Below, piece after piece: positions 1 to 7,990 of a stretch of DNA of 64,000 nt (position 1 is the first letter of the stretch; each line of letters begins with the position of its first letter). This stretch comes from Haloplanus natans DSM 17983 (GTDB lineage: Archaea > Halobacteriota > Halobacteria > Halobacteriales > Haloferacaceae), in NCBI RefSeq assembly GCF_000427685.1, contig NZ_KE386573.1:682001-746000 (forward strand), in the 5' to 3' direction. A model generated the notes under the pieces. The model was not told the DNA's origin, made no database searches, and saw nothing but the letters and a program-made list of their open reading frames with translations. The position numbers were made by a program, and so were the translations under genes.

Positions 1-1
1 C

Positions 2-160
2 GCCTGTGAGTGGTTGGAGTTCGATCCGACGGATTTCGAGGTGTACGAACCGCTCTTCAAGACGCCGCCCGAAATCGAGGACGGCCGGATCGCGCTGCCG
101 GAGGAACCGGGACTGGGCGTCCACCTCGACGAGGACGTGATCGGGGAGTACCGCGTCTGA
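2..160 (+). CDS. Enolase-superfamily (mandelate racemase/muconate lactonizing) protein, C-terminal end
   Basis: The window opens inside a gene. The last 52 residues are readable and end at TGA (158-160). The tail has the pattern '[19 protein letters not shown]' followed by 'IGEYRV', the usual closing segment of mandelate racemase/muconate lactonizing enzymes, where a beta strand packs back on the capping domain. The catalytic Lys and metal-binding acidic residues lie outside the window, so the substrate (sugar acid, dipeptide or muconate) cannot be assigned. It lies 44 bp upstream of aspS on the same strand, and aspS has its own TATA-like box. Confidence 0.65.
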   Translation, partial: ACEWLEFDPTDFEVYEPLFKTPPEIEDGRIALPEEPGLGVHLDEDVIGEYRV

Positions 161-175
161 TCGGAAACGGGCGCG

Positions 176-181
176 TTTAAG
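176..181 (+). promoter_or_regulatory. TATA-like box of aspS
   Basis: TTTAAG about 25-29 nt before the aspS ATG. This is the distance expected when transcription starts at or next to the start codon, the usual leaderless arrangement in haloarchaea. Confidence 0.5.
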
Positions 182-204
182 ACGCGCGATACACACGAAC
201 GGGT

Positions 205-1506
205 ATGGAACACCGAACCCACACGGCCGACGTCGTCGCCGGAGAGACGGCGACGGTCGCCGGCTGGGTCCACGAGATCCGGGACCTCGGCGGCATCGCC
301 TTCCTGATCCTTCGGGACAAGACCGGCAAACTCCAGGTCAAATTCGAGAAAGACGAGATGGACGAGGACCTCGTCGAGACGGGGCTGGGCGTCCACCGCG
401 AGAGCGTCGTCGCCGTCACCGGCGCGGTCGAGGAGGAATCGCGCGCGCCCACGGGGCTCGAGATGGTGCCCGACTCGGTCGACGTGTTGGCCGAGGCCGA
501 CCCCGAACTCCCGCTCGACCCCTCGGGGAAAGTCGACGCCGAACTCCCGACCCGGCTCGACAACCGGACGCTCGACCTCCGCAAGCCCGAAGTGAAAGCC
601 ATCTTCGAGATCCGGAGCGAGATCCTGCGCTCGGTGCGGGAGTACTTCCGCTCGGTCGGCTCGACGGAGATCAACACGCCGAAAATCGTCGCCACCGGGA
701 CCGAGGGCGGCACCGAGCTCTTCCCGATCACCTACTTCGGCAAGGAGGCGTTCATGAACCAGTCGCCACAGCTGTTCAAACAGCTGATGGTCGGCAGCGG
801 GCTGGAACGGGTCTTCGAAATCGGCCCCATCTTCCGCGCGGAGGAGCACAACACGCCCCGCCACCTCAACGAGGCGACGATGATCGACTTCGAGTCGGCC
901 TTCGTCGACCACCACGAGGCGATGGACGTGTGCGAGGGGACGCTCAAGGCGGCCTACGAGGGCGTCGCCGAGAACTGCGCCGAGGAACTGGAACGTCTCG
1001 GCTACGACGACTTCGCGGTTCCGGACGCCGACTTCCCCCGGCTCACCTACGAGGAGGCCATCGAGCGCATCAACGCGACGGGCGCACTCGACGAGCAGTT
1101 GGTGTGGGGCGACGACCTGCCGACCGAGGCCGAGAAGGCCCTCGGCGACGACGTCGGCGGCCACTACTTCATCACCGACTGGCCATCCGAGATCAAGCCG
1201 TTCTACATCCAGGATTACGACGACGACCCGCAGCTGTCGAAGGGGTTCGATCTGATGCACCCGCGGATGGAACTCGTTTCGGGCGGGCAGCGCGAACACC
1301 GCTACGACGAACTCGTCGCCGGCTTCGAACAGCAGGGACTCGACCCCGCGCAGTTCGACTACTACACGAAGATGTTCAAATACGGGATGCCGCCCCACGC
1401 CGGGTGGGCCTACGGCGTCGAACGGCTGGTGATGACGATGCTCGACTTGGGGAACATTCGGGAGGCCGTCATCTTCCCACGCGACCGGCAGCGACTGAGC
1501 CCATAG
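205..1506 (+). CDS. aspS: Aspartyl-tRNA synthetase, archaeal type
   Basis: Charges tRNA-Asp (and, in non-discriminating enzymes, tRNA-Asn) with aspartate in the cytoplasm. The 433 residues match the archaeal genus, which lacks the bacterial GAD insertion. Residues 1 to about 100 are the OB-fold anticodon-binding domain ('[14 protein letters not shown]'). The class II catalytic core follows, with motif 2 around residues 210-230 ('[16 protein letters not shown]') and motif 3 near the end ('[11 protein letters not shown]'). A TATA-like TTTAA at 176-180 lies about 27 nt before the ATG, so the transcript is probably leaderless. The last 29 bases of coding sequence recur downstream at 1563-1591. 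Confidence 0.97.
   Translation: MEHRTHTADVVAGETATVAGWVHEIRDLGGIAFLILRDKTGKLQVKFEKDEMDEDLVETGLGVHRESVVAVTGAVEEESRAPTGLEMVPDSVDVLAEADPELPLDPSGKVDAELPTRLDNRTLDLRKPEVKAIFEIRSEILRSVREYFRSVGSTEINTPKIVATGTEGGTELFPITYFGKEAFMNQSPQLFKQLMVGSGLERVFEIGPIFRAEEHNTPRHLNEATMIDFESAFVDHHEAMDVCEGTLKAAYEGVAENCAEELERLGYDDFAVPDADFPRLTYEEAIERINATGALDEQLVWGDDLPTEAEKALGDDVGGHYFITDWPSEIKPFYIQDYDDDPQLSKGFDLMHPRMELVSGGQREHRYDELVAGFEQQGLDPAQFDYYTKMFKYGMPPHAGWAYGVERLVMTMLDLGNIREAVIFPRDRQRLSP
1474..1502 (+). repeat. Direct repeat, copy 1 (3' end of aspS)
   Basis: A 29-nt stretch encoding the C-terminal residues PRDRQRLSP of AspRS. It is repeated exactly at 1563-1591, 89 bp downstream. After one mismatch both copies continue with TA, so both end in a stop codon (TAG here, TAA in copy 2). 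Confidence 0.9.
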
Positions 1507-1562
1507 GGCGACGCGGTCCGGGAGCGTGGGTGCAGGGAGTGGAGTGCAACGGAACGACCGTG

Positions 1563-1591
1563 TTCCCACGCGACCGGCAGCGACTGAGCCC
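1563..1591 (+). repeat. Direct repeat, copy 2 (duplicated aspS 3' end)
   Basis: Exact 29-nt duplicate of the aspS 3' end, followed by a TAA stop in the same reading register. It lies in the short gap between aspS and the convergent LURP-one-like gene. It has no coding role and looks like a recombination or insertion scar. Confidence 0.9.
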
Positions 1592-1598
1592 GTAACCG

Positions 1599-2177
1599 CT
1601 AGTTTCCCTGAATCGCGTCGATGACCATCGCCGCGACGACGACGGCGTCCCGCGGAACGTCGCCGGCGTCGTCGATAGTGATGTCGTACGTGTCCCGCAG
1701 GGAGAGTTGGCCGTCGATGCGTCCGACGTGTCCACCCTGGGCGTCGGTGATTTCGTACTTATGCGGGATGAGTTCGCCGAACGGAAGGAGGTTCCGCGCG
1801 AGCGTCACCACGGCCCCGCGCGAGGTGATCTTCGCTAACGCCGCCTCCGTCTCGCCGTCACGAATCGTCCAGGTGTCCCGGAGGAGGGAATAATCGTTGT
1901 CGAGGATCGCCACCCGCTTGCCGGTCTCGGCGTCGACGATAGCGTAGTTCCCGGCGATGTCGAGAACCCCACCGGCCTTGACGGTGAACACTTCGTTCCC
2001 GTCGGCGTCGACGAAGGGGAACTCCTCTTTCAGTTTGAACAGTTTCTGTTTCGCCCGGAGGACGAGGGTGCCGTTCTCGTCGTACGCCGCGTACTTGTTG
2101 CGGATGAGCGACTGCTCGACGGTGTACCGATTCCCGCGCAGTTCGATGGCCGAGAAGCCGCCGTCGTCGACCGACAT
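1599..2177 (-). CDS. LURP-one-related (tubby-like barrel) protein
   Basis: 192 residues resembling the LURP-one/YxjI family: a beta-rich barrel around a central hydrophobic helix, related to the C-terminal domain of tubby and scramblases. Supporting segments are 'YTVEQSLIRNKYAAYDENG', 'LKEEFPFVDADG' and repeated 'DAETGKRV'/'DAQGGHVG' turns. No signal peptide or clear membrane span is visible before the hydrophobic C-terminal helix ('AVVVAAMVIDAIQ'). The family has no settled biochemical role in archaea. It is convergent with aspS and divergent from pantoate kinase. Confidence 0.75.
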   Translation of the reverse strand: MSVDDGGFSAIELRGNRYTVEQSLIRNKYAAYDENGTLVLRAKQKLFKLKEEFPFVDADGNEVFTVKAGGVLDIAGNYAIVDAETGKRVAILDNDYSLLRDTWTIRDGETEAALAKITSRGAVVTLARNLLPFGELIPHKYEITDAQGGHVGRIDGQLSLRDTYDITIDDAGDVPRDAVVVAAMVIDAIQGN

Positions 2178-2275
2178 ACACCAACCTGTCGGCGCTATCG
2201 GTTATTAATGGTGGCCTGCAGGGCCGCCCGCGCAGTTTCGACAGGGCTTAACGACTCCCTGCCAGTCTCGAAGAC

Positions 2276-3127
2276 ATGAGCGAGGAGTCACGGGGCGACG
2301 ACGCCACCGCGTTCGTCCCCGGCCACGTCACCGGCTTTTTCAGCCCTTGCCCGGACGACGATCCGGCGCGGGCGGGGTCGCGCGGCGCCGGCCTCACCCT
2401 CACCGACGGCGTGGACGTGACCGTCAGCGCGACGGGCGACCCGGGCGCCGTCCTCGACGGCGAGCCAATCACGATGCCGCCGGTCGAGACGGTGCTCGAC
2501 CGGCTGGGCGTGGCCGACCGGGCGCGGGTCGTCGCGGAGAGCGACCTGCCTCTGGGGACGGGCTTCGGCGTCTCCGGGGCGATGGCGCTCGGGACGGCGC
2601 TGGCAGCCAACGCCCGCTTCGACCGTGACCGCTCGGCGAACGACCTCGTGACGCTTGCCCACCGCGCGGAGGTAGAGGCGGGGACTGGCCTCGGCGACGT
2701 GGTGGCACAGGCTCGGGGCGGCCTCCCGATCCGGCTCGATCCCGGCGCGCCGGCGTACGGCCGCCTCGACGGCGTGCCCGCGGCCCCTCGCGTCGAGTAC
2801 GTCACCTTCGGTGACCTCTCGACGGCGTCGGTGTTGGCGGGCGACACCGACCCCCTCGTCGCCGCGGGCGACGCGGCGCTTTCCCGGCTGATCGACCGGC
2901 CGACGCTCGCAACGCTCGTCGACGAATCGCGGCGCTTCGCCCGCGACGCCGGCTTGCTCACCGATCGGGTGCGCGAGGTCGTCGACGCCGTCGTCGACGC
3001 CGGAGGCGAGGCGTCGATGGTCATGCTCGGGGAGACGGTCTTCGCGCTCGATTCGGGCCTCACGGACGCCGGCTTCGACGCCGAGGCGTGTCGGACGTGT
3101 GCCGCCGGCGCGCACCTCCGGGGCTGA
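2276..3127 (+). CDS. Pantoate kinase (GHMP family)
   Basis: Phosphorylates pantoate to 4-phosphopantoate in the archaeal route to coenzyme A, which phosphorylates before condensation with beta-alanine, the reverse of the bacterial order. The 283 residues begin with the substrate segment 'AFVPGHVTGFFSP' and carry the GHMP phosphate-binding loop 'LPLGTGFGVSGAMALGTAL' around residues 85-104. A CTTAAC box at 2247-2252 lies about 26 nt before the ATG, suggesting a leaderless transcript. The next enzyme of the pathway is encoded directly downstream. Confidence 0.9.
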   Translation: MSEESRGDDATAFVPGHVTGFFSPCPDDDPARAGSRGAGLTLTDGVDVTVSATGDPGAVLDGEPITMPPVETVLDRLGVADRARVVAESDLPLGTGFGVSGAMALGTALAANARFDRDRSANDLVTLAHRAEVEAGTGLGDVVAQARGGLPIRLDPGAPAYGRLDGVPAAPRVEYVTFGDLSTASVLAGDTDPLVAAGDAALSRLIDRPTLATLVDESRRFARDAGLLTDRVREVVDAVVDAGGEASMVMLGETVFALDSGLTDAGFDAEACRTCAAGAHLRG

Positions 3128-3165
3128 TCGGGGCGTTTTTTACCCGTCACGGCTACCGACGCGAT

Positions 3166-3924
3166 ATGGCCGAGGGCGACGACATTCCGGCGACCCACCC
3201 CCGCCACGACTCGCTGGTGACGCGCCACCGCATCGAGGCGGGCGTCGAGGCCGGCATCACGAGCAAGCAGGGCCTCATCGCCGAGGGACGGGGCGAGGCG
3301 TTCGACTACCTGCTCGGAGAGCGGACGCTCCCCTCGGCGGACGCGGCGGCGCGGGCGGCCGCCGCCCACCTCCTGCTCGCTCGCCATCCCGTCATCTCGG
3401 TCAACGGGAACGCTGCGGCCCTGGTGCCCGACGAACTCGTCGCCCTCGCGGCGTCCGTCGGCGCCGACCTGGAGGTGAACCTGTTCAGCCGGACCGACGA
3501 GCGGATGGCCGCCATCGCAGACCACCTCCGTGACCACGGCGCGAGCGAAGTGAAGGGGCTCGACGCCGATGCGCGGATTCCTGATCTCGATCACGAACGG
3601 GCGAAAGTCGACGCCGACGGCATCGCCGACGCCGACGTGGTGCTCGTCCCCTTGGAGGACGGCGACCGGGCCGCGGCGCTCGCGGCCCTCGGCAAGGTGG
3701 AACTCGTCGTCGACCTGAACCCGCTCTCCCGATCCGCGCAGGTGGCGGACGTGCCCATCGTCGACAACATCCTGCGTGCGATACCGAACGTCACCGCCCA
3801 CGCCCGGGAGTTGGCGGGTGCGGACCGTGCGGAACTCGAACGGATCGTCCGCGAGTTCGACGCGGCGGCGGCACTCGACGACGCCGAGCGGGCGATCCGA
3901 AGCGGCGACCTCATAGACCGCTGA
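3166..3924 (+). CDS. 4-phosphopantoate--beta-alanine ligase (phosphopantothenate synthetase)
   Basis: Condenses 4-phosphopantoate with beta-alanine using ATP, giving 4'-phosphopantothenate for CoA synthesis. The 252 residues match the archaeal family: 'HDSLVTRHRIEAGVEAGITSK' at the N terminus, 'ISVNGNAAALVPDEL' in the middle, and 'VVDLNPLSRSA' with 'VDNILRAIPNVT' near the end. The reading frame stays open upstream, but the ATG at 3166 gives the family N terminus and has a T-rich TATA-like element (3135-3141) about 28 nt upstream. It follows pantoate kinase by 38 bp. Its 3' end overlaps the convergent molybdopterin oxidoreductase gene by 14 bp. Confidence 0.92.
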   Translation: MAEGDDIPATHPRHDSLVTRHRIEAGVEAGITSKQGLIAEGRGEAFDYLLGERTLPSADAAARAAAAHLLLARHPVISVNGNAAALVPDELVALAASVGADLEVNLFSRTDERMAAIADHLRDHGASEVKGLDADARIPDLDHERAKVDADGIADADVVLVPLEDGDRAAALAALGKVELVVDLNPLSRSAQVADVPIVDNILRAIPNVTAHARELAGADRAELERIVREFDAAAALDDAERAIRSGDLIDR

Positions 3925-4972
3925 CGAAGATGTCGATCCACCGTCGCGGATCGGGTCGGCGCCCGACCTCGACCGCTTCGACCCACTTCACCCACTGGAA
4001 GCCGCGTCGATCGGGGGCGACGAGCCGAATCGGGTAGCCGTGGCCGTGATCGAGTCGGTCGCCGGAGAGGTGGGTGGCGAGCAGGGCGTTTCTCGCCTCG
4101 TCGAGCGGGAGGCTCCACCGGTAGCCCGTCACGGAGCGGACGGTGACCCACGCGGCGTCGTCCGTGACCCCTGCCTCGTCGAGCAGGCCGCCGAGCCTGA
4201 CCCCGCGCCAGTCTCGTTCGGCGTACCAGCCGCTCGTACAGTCGAGCAGCGCCCGGCGCTCGGCCGTCGCATCGAGGTCGTCGAGCTCCAGTTCGAGCGG
4301 TCGGGCGACCAGTCCATCGACCGAGAGCGTCCAGGTCGCCGGGTCGACGGGGTCGGGGTCGTCCGCGACCCAGCTGGTGACGGGCAGGTCGGCGTCGGCG
4401 TCGAGCGCCCGTGACCCGGTGAATCGGCGGGTCGCCGCGGGCGTTCCGAGTCGGGCCGCCAACCACCGCAGGAGCGCCGAGGTGACCCCCGCGGCGGCGA
4501 CGAGGCCCGCGTACTGGAGCGCCACCCGTCGCTCGCGCACGTCGACGCGGCGGAGCGGGCGGTAGCGGGCGCGCAGGTGGACGAGCAGGACGGGAACGAG
4601 CAGCAAGCCGAACAGGATGTGGAGGTTGAGGAGGGTCCAGAACCCGAGCGGGACGGTGACGCCGACGGCCCACGCGACACCCGTGCCCGCGGCGGCGACG
4701 GCGACGGCTGCGAGGAGAATCGAGAGCGGTGTCGCGTGGTCCCACGCCCGCCGGTCGCGGACCCGCCCGGCGACGCGACGGAATTTGAGGGCGAGAAGCG
4801 GGGGGATCGAGAGGCCGGCGACGGCGTGAATCCAGAACAGCGCCGCGCCGGATGGGTGGCCGACCCAGAAGCTCGTGATCCCGGTGGCGACGGCGAGGCC
4901 GACCAGCGCGAACAGCGACCAGTCGACGAGCCGCGGCGGGGGCGAGCGGCCGAGGCGCACCCGGAGGGACAT
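3911..4972 (-). CDS. Molybdopterin-dependent oxidoreductase fused to a cytochrome b-like membrane domain
   Basis: About 353 residues with two parts. Residues 1 to about 165 hold four or five hydrophobic spans with His residues in or near the membrane ('FWIHAVAG', 'NLHILFGLLLVP', 'LLVHLRAR'), resembling a cytochrome b/YedZ-like anchor. The remainder is a sulfite-oxidase-type molybdopterin domain: 'DLPVTSWVADD', 'WTLSVDGLV', the conserved Cys in 'LLDCTSGWYAERDW', and 'YPIRLVAPDRRGFQWVKWV'. In bacteria the catalytic subunit and heme anchor are usually separate proteins (MsrP/MsrQ). Substrate unknown; reduction or oxidation of a sulfur compound at the cell surface is plausible. A GTG 15 bp upstream is an alternative start. 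Confidence 0.82.
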   Translation of the reverse strand: MSLRVRLGRSPPPRLVDWSLFALVGLAVATGITSFWVGHPSGAALFWIHAVAGLSIPPLLALKFRRVAGRVRDRRAWDHATPLSILLAAVAVAAAGTGVAWAVGVTVPLGFWTLLNLHILFGLLLVPVLLVHLRARYRPLRRVDVRERRVALQYAGLVAAAGVTSALLRWLAARLGTPAATRRFTGSRALDADADLPVTSWVADDPDPVDPATWTLSVDGLVARPLELELDDLDATAERRALLDCTSGWYAERDWRGVRLGGLLDEAGVTDDAAWVTVRSVTGYRWSLPLDEARNALLATHLSGDRLDHGHGYPIRLVAPDRRGFQWVKWVEAVEVGRRPDPRRWIDIFVSGL

Positions 4973-5013
4973 AAGGACTGGTATCACCCATCGGGCAAAG
5001 AACCCGTCGCGGC

Positions 5014-6171
5014 CTACGCGTCCGCGATGGCGCGTTCGATGCGATCGAAGCCTTCTTCCAGGCGGTCGAGACTGTTGGCGAAGCTCAGGCGGAGCCAGCC
5101 CTCGCCGACGTCGCCGAATCCGTCGCCGGGGGCGAGGACGACGCCGTACTCCCGGAGGAGGTGTTCGGCCATCTCGAGACTCGAACCCGGCAAATCGGGG
5201 TCGAGGAAGGCGTAGAAGGCGCCCTCCGGCCGGGGGCCGGTCAGCCCGTCGATGTCGGCGACGCGGTCGACCACGTAGTCGCGGCGTTCGCGGAAGGCGT
5301 CGTACATCTCGGCGGCCGCGTCGTCACCGTCGGTGAGGGCGGCGATAGCGGCGTGTTGGCTCACGCTCGGCGCACACGACGTGGTCGACTCGCTGACTTT
5401 CGTCGCCTGATCGATTATATCCGTCGTCCCTGCGAGCCAGCCAACGCGCCACCCCGTCATGGCGTAACGCTTCGAACAGGAGTTGACCGTGAGGACGTTC
5501 TCGGGGTTGCCGGTCATGGCGGCGACGCTCGTGGGGTCGCGGTCGTAGGTGAGGCCGAGGTACACTTCGTCGGCGACGACGTAGGCGTCGTTCTCGGCGG
5601 CGGCGTCGACGACGGTTCGCACGGCCGCGGGGTCGAACGTCCGCCCCGTTGGGTTGTTGGGCGAACAGAGGATCACCAGAGCGGTGTCGGGACCGATGGC
5701 GTCGACGAGGCGGTCGGCGTCGAGGGCGAAGCCATCCGCGGCGGGCATGGGGACCGGACGGGGGACGCCGTCGGCCAGCCGTGCCTGTACCCAGTAGTTC
5801 GGGAAGCCCGGCGTCGGGAAGACCACCTCCTCGCCGGGCGAGACGGTGCTCACGGCGGCGAGGTGAAGCGCCTCCATCCCGCCGATCGAGACCATGATCT
5901 CGTCGGCGTCGACCCGGACGCCGTAGTCGTCGTCCATGTGGGCGGTGATCGCGTCGCGAAGCGCCGGGAGGCCGGCGTTGGTGGTGTAGCTGGTGTGGCC
6001 GGCACGCGCCGCCTCACAGGCCGCCTCGGTGACCGCCTCCGGCGTCTCGAAATCGGGGACACCCACTTCGAGTCGAACGAGGTCCCCGTCCATCCCCTCC
6101 GCGATGTCGAACATATAACGGATGCTGGAGCGGTCGACGTTGCGGACGCGGTCGGTGGGACCGAGAGTCAT
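5014..6171 (-). CDS. Pyridoxal-phosphate aminotransferase, class I/II
   Basis: 385-residue fold-type I aminotransferase, probably acting on aspartate or another amino acid. It shows the substrate Arg/Gly region ('LEVGVPDFETPEAV'), 'HTSYTTNAGLPALRDA', the PLP-binding 'CSPNNPTGRTF', 'VVADEVYLGL', the Schiff-base lysine in 'NSCSKRYAMTGWRVGWL' and the carboxylate-binding Arg in 'WLRLSFANS'. Exact substrate specificity cannot be read from sequence. It is transcribed divergently from the methyltransferase at 6253. Confidence 0.92.
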   Translation of the reverse strand: MTLGPTDRVRNVDRSSIRYMFDIAEGMDGDLVRLEVGVPDFETPEAVTEAACEAARAGHTSYTTNAGLPALRDAITAHMDDDYGVRVDADEIMVSIGGMEALHLAAVSTVSPGEEVVFPTPGFPNYWVQARLADGVPRPVPMPAADGFALDADRLVDAIGPDTALVILCSPNNPTGRTFDPAAVRTVVDAAAENDAYVVADEVYLGLTYDRDPTSVAAMTGNPENVLTVNSCSKRYAMTGWRVGWLAGTTDIIDQATKVSESTTSCAPSVSQHAAIAALTDGDDAAAEMYDAFRERRDYVVDRVADIDGLTGPRPEGAFYAFLDPDLPGSSLEMAEHLLREYGVVLAPGDGFGDVGEGWLRLSFANSLDRLEEGFDRIERAIADA

Positions 6172-6252
6172 ACTGGGCGGTCGCCCGGCGGTGCGAAAAG
6201 GGGTTCGATCCCCCCGTCAGCTACATCCCACGGCGCGGCCACACTGTGAGTG

Positions 6253-7008
6253 ATGCGACTCCGACCGACCTACTTTTTCGGCGTCTACCACTGGCGCGAG
6301 CGGCTGTCACGGATCGCGCTCTCGGCGCTGCTGATCTGCGCGGCGGCCGCGGTCGTTCGGCGTGGTCGTCGGCTCGTCCGACTCGCCGCAGTCGCCGTCG
6401 GCCTCGGTGCGGCCTACCGCGGCGGCGACGCCGCCCGTCGCCTCCTCACGCCGCCCCCGTGGGCGCTCGACCGCGCGAAATACGACGGGCTGGCGTCGGT
6501 GCTTCCGCTCGACGATATCGACCGCCACCTCGACGTGGGCTGTGGCTCCGGCCGGTCGCTGGTCGGCCTGGCGCCCCACCTGCCAGACGGCTGTACGGTG
6601 GTCGGCCTCGACACCTTCGACGACCGGGTGATCCTCGGCAACGGCCCGGCGTTGGCGCGGCAAAACGGTGCCCGCGCGGGCGTCGATGTATCGCCCGTCG
6701 CCGGCGACGCCTCCCGCCTCCCCTTCGCCGACGGCCGCTTCGACGCCGTGACCGCCTGTCGGGTCGTCCACGACATTCCCGAGGATCGGCGGGCGGCGGC
6801 CGTCGACGAACTCCGGCGGGTGTGTGCCGACGACGGGGTCGTTGGCCTGCTGGAACTCCCGATCACGCCCGAGGGCGTCGACGATTACGAGGCGTACTGG
6901 CGGCGGTGTCTGGAGGATGCGGGGCTTCGCGTCGAGCGTGTGACACGGGTCGAGCGCCCACGGCGGCCGGGAAAGCCGTACGTCGCCATCGCCGCGACGC
7001 CGCGGTGA
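6253..7008 (+). CDS. Membrane-anchored class I SAM-dependent methyltransferase
   Basis: 251 residues. The N terminus has one or two hydrophobic stretches ('LSALLICAAAAVV', 'LVRLAAVAVGLGAAY'), then a Rossmann methyltransferase domain: motif I 'HLDVGCGSGRSL' (about residues 95-106), 'VVGLDTFDDR', the acidic 'AGDASRLPFADGRFDAV' and 'ELRRVCADDGVVGLLELP'. The substrate is unknown; the anchor hints at a lipid or quinone-type molecule, but that is inference. The ATG at 6253 is preceded in frame by a GTG at 6250, which is equally possible. Confidence 0.85.
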   Translation: MRLRPTYFFGVYHWRERLSRIALSALLICAAAAVVRRGRRLVRLAAVAVGLGAAYRGGDAARRLLTPPPWALDRAKYDGLASVLPLDDIDRHLDVGCGSGRSLVGLAPHLPDGCTVVGLDTFDDRVILGNGPALARQNGARAGVDVSPVAGDASRLPFADGRFDAVTACRVVHDIPEDRRAAAVDELRRVCADDGVVGLLELPITPEGVDDYEAYWRRCLEDAGLRVERVTRVERPRRPGKPYVAIAATPR

Positions 7009-7038
7009 GTGGTCGACCGTTCGAACTGGGAGCGTCTC

Positions 7039-7120
7039 GCCGTTTCCGATACGGTTTCTTCTACGGTGGGCGCCAGGACGGTCCGGCGACCTATCGGTAC
7101 ACAGTCACGAGAGTCCGTCC
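7039..7120. repeat. Degenerate copy (F) of the 82-nt two-stem palindrome family
   Basis: Within the 248-bp gap after the methyltransferase gene. The core 'GGTGGGCGCCAGGACGGTCC' followed by GGCGACC and CGGTAC (7065-7099) lines up with the inner arms and 12-nt loop of copies B and E. The arms pair only partly and the outer arms are not recognisable, so this is either an eroded copy or chance similarity. Confidence 0.4.
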
Positions 7121-7256
7121 GAGACCACGGCCCAGTTGAACCCCTCGATCGACGATCGGTTTCGGCGGCCGTGCTGACTACGGGGCGCGTACTCGACACG
7201 GGCAGAGCCGAACGCGGAGTCGGCTCACGTGACCGGCCGGCGATGTATCTATCCGT

Positions 7257-7670
7257 TCAGTCGAGTGTGACGCTGACTCCGGTCTCGTGTCCGACGTTGT
7301 CGGTGACCGGACACCGCTTTTCGACGGCCGAAAGCCACGCGTCGAGGTCGGCGTCGCCCTCCGTCTCGACCGAGAGGGATACGTCCAGTCCTTGTAACCC
7401 CGGACGGTCATCGGACTCCTTGCCCAGATACTTCGCGTAGTTCACGTCCCCTTCGACCGTCGCCTCGAGTGAGACGATGTCGATATCCATGTCGCGGGCG
7501 ACCATCGTCCCGGTCGAGTTGAGACAGCCCAGGACGGATCCGAGGAGATACTCGACGGGATTTACGTCGTGTCCGACGACGAACTCCCCGTCTTCGGTCG
7601 TCACTCGGCTCCGGTGCGGACTGACACGCGACGCACTGACCTCGTAGTGGGTTAGTTTGGAATCGCCCAT
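7257..7670 (-). CDS. OsmC family peroxiredoxin-like protein
   Basis: 137 residues of the OsmC/Ohr fold, which reduces organic hydroperoxides through a Cys pair, or in related subfamilies has less defined roles. The first conserved Cys sits in 'LLGSVLGCLNSTGTMVARDM' and the second in 'AVEKRCPVTDNVGHETGVSV', the normal family spacing. 'EFVVGHDVNPVEYLL' precedes the first. The reading frame extends 28 codons further upstream, but the ATG at 7670 gives the usual OsmC N terminus. With the DmdA-like gene it forms a small insertion between core genes. Confidence 0.9.
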   Translation of the reverse strand: MGDSKLTHYEVSASRVSPHRSRVTTEDGEFVVGHDVNPVEYLLGSVLGCLNSTGTMVARDMDIDIVSLEATVEGDVNYAKYLGKESDDRPGLQGLDVSLSVETEGDADLDAWLSAVEKRCPVTDNVGHETGVSVTLD

Positions 7671-7990
7671 ACGACTGTTTCTCCGTTGAATACGGTATAG
7701 TTTGGGACCGGGGAAGTGTTGACGACACTGAGCCGCCTCGAAGAGCGAGGACACGGGATCTCCCGCCCCTATATGAATGGGTTATACGAATAAGCTACAG
7801 AGACATACAGTCACCGATGTGCCATTCGGAGGGATGGCACGTACACACGATGACGGCGACCGAGCCAGAACTACCGAAGTACCGCTCTCCCTCTCCGAGG
7901 CAGTCGTCACTGCATTCGACGCCAGTCGGTGCAGGCGTCTCTGGACGACGGTAGTCGGCCATTGCGCTGGAGCACCGCAATAGATCAACA
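7671..7990. other. Intergenic region between divergent OsmC and DmdA-like genes
   Basis: 320 bp, visibly less GC-rich than its neighbours. It holds AT-rich segments near 7690-7704 and 7768-7792 ('CTATATGAATGGGTTATACG') that could serve as TATA boxes for the divergent genes. Short open frames here lack family resemblance and I do not call them genes. No tRNA, repeat or palindrome copy is visible. Confidence 0.5.

Noticed and set aside
7777-7983. 68-residue open frame before the DmdA-like gene
   Set aside because: No family resemblance and no conserved pattern; not a credible gene.
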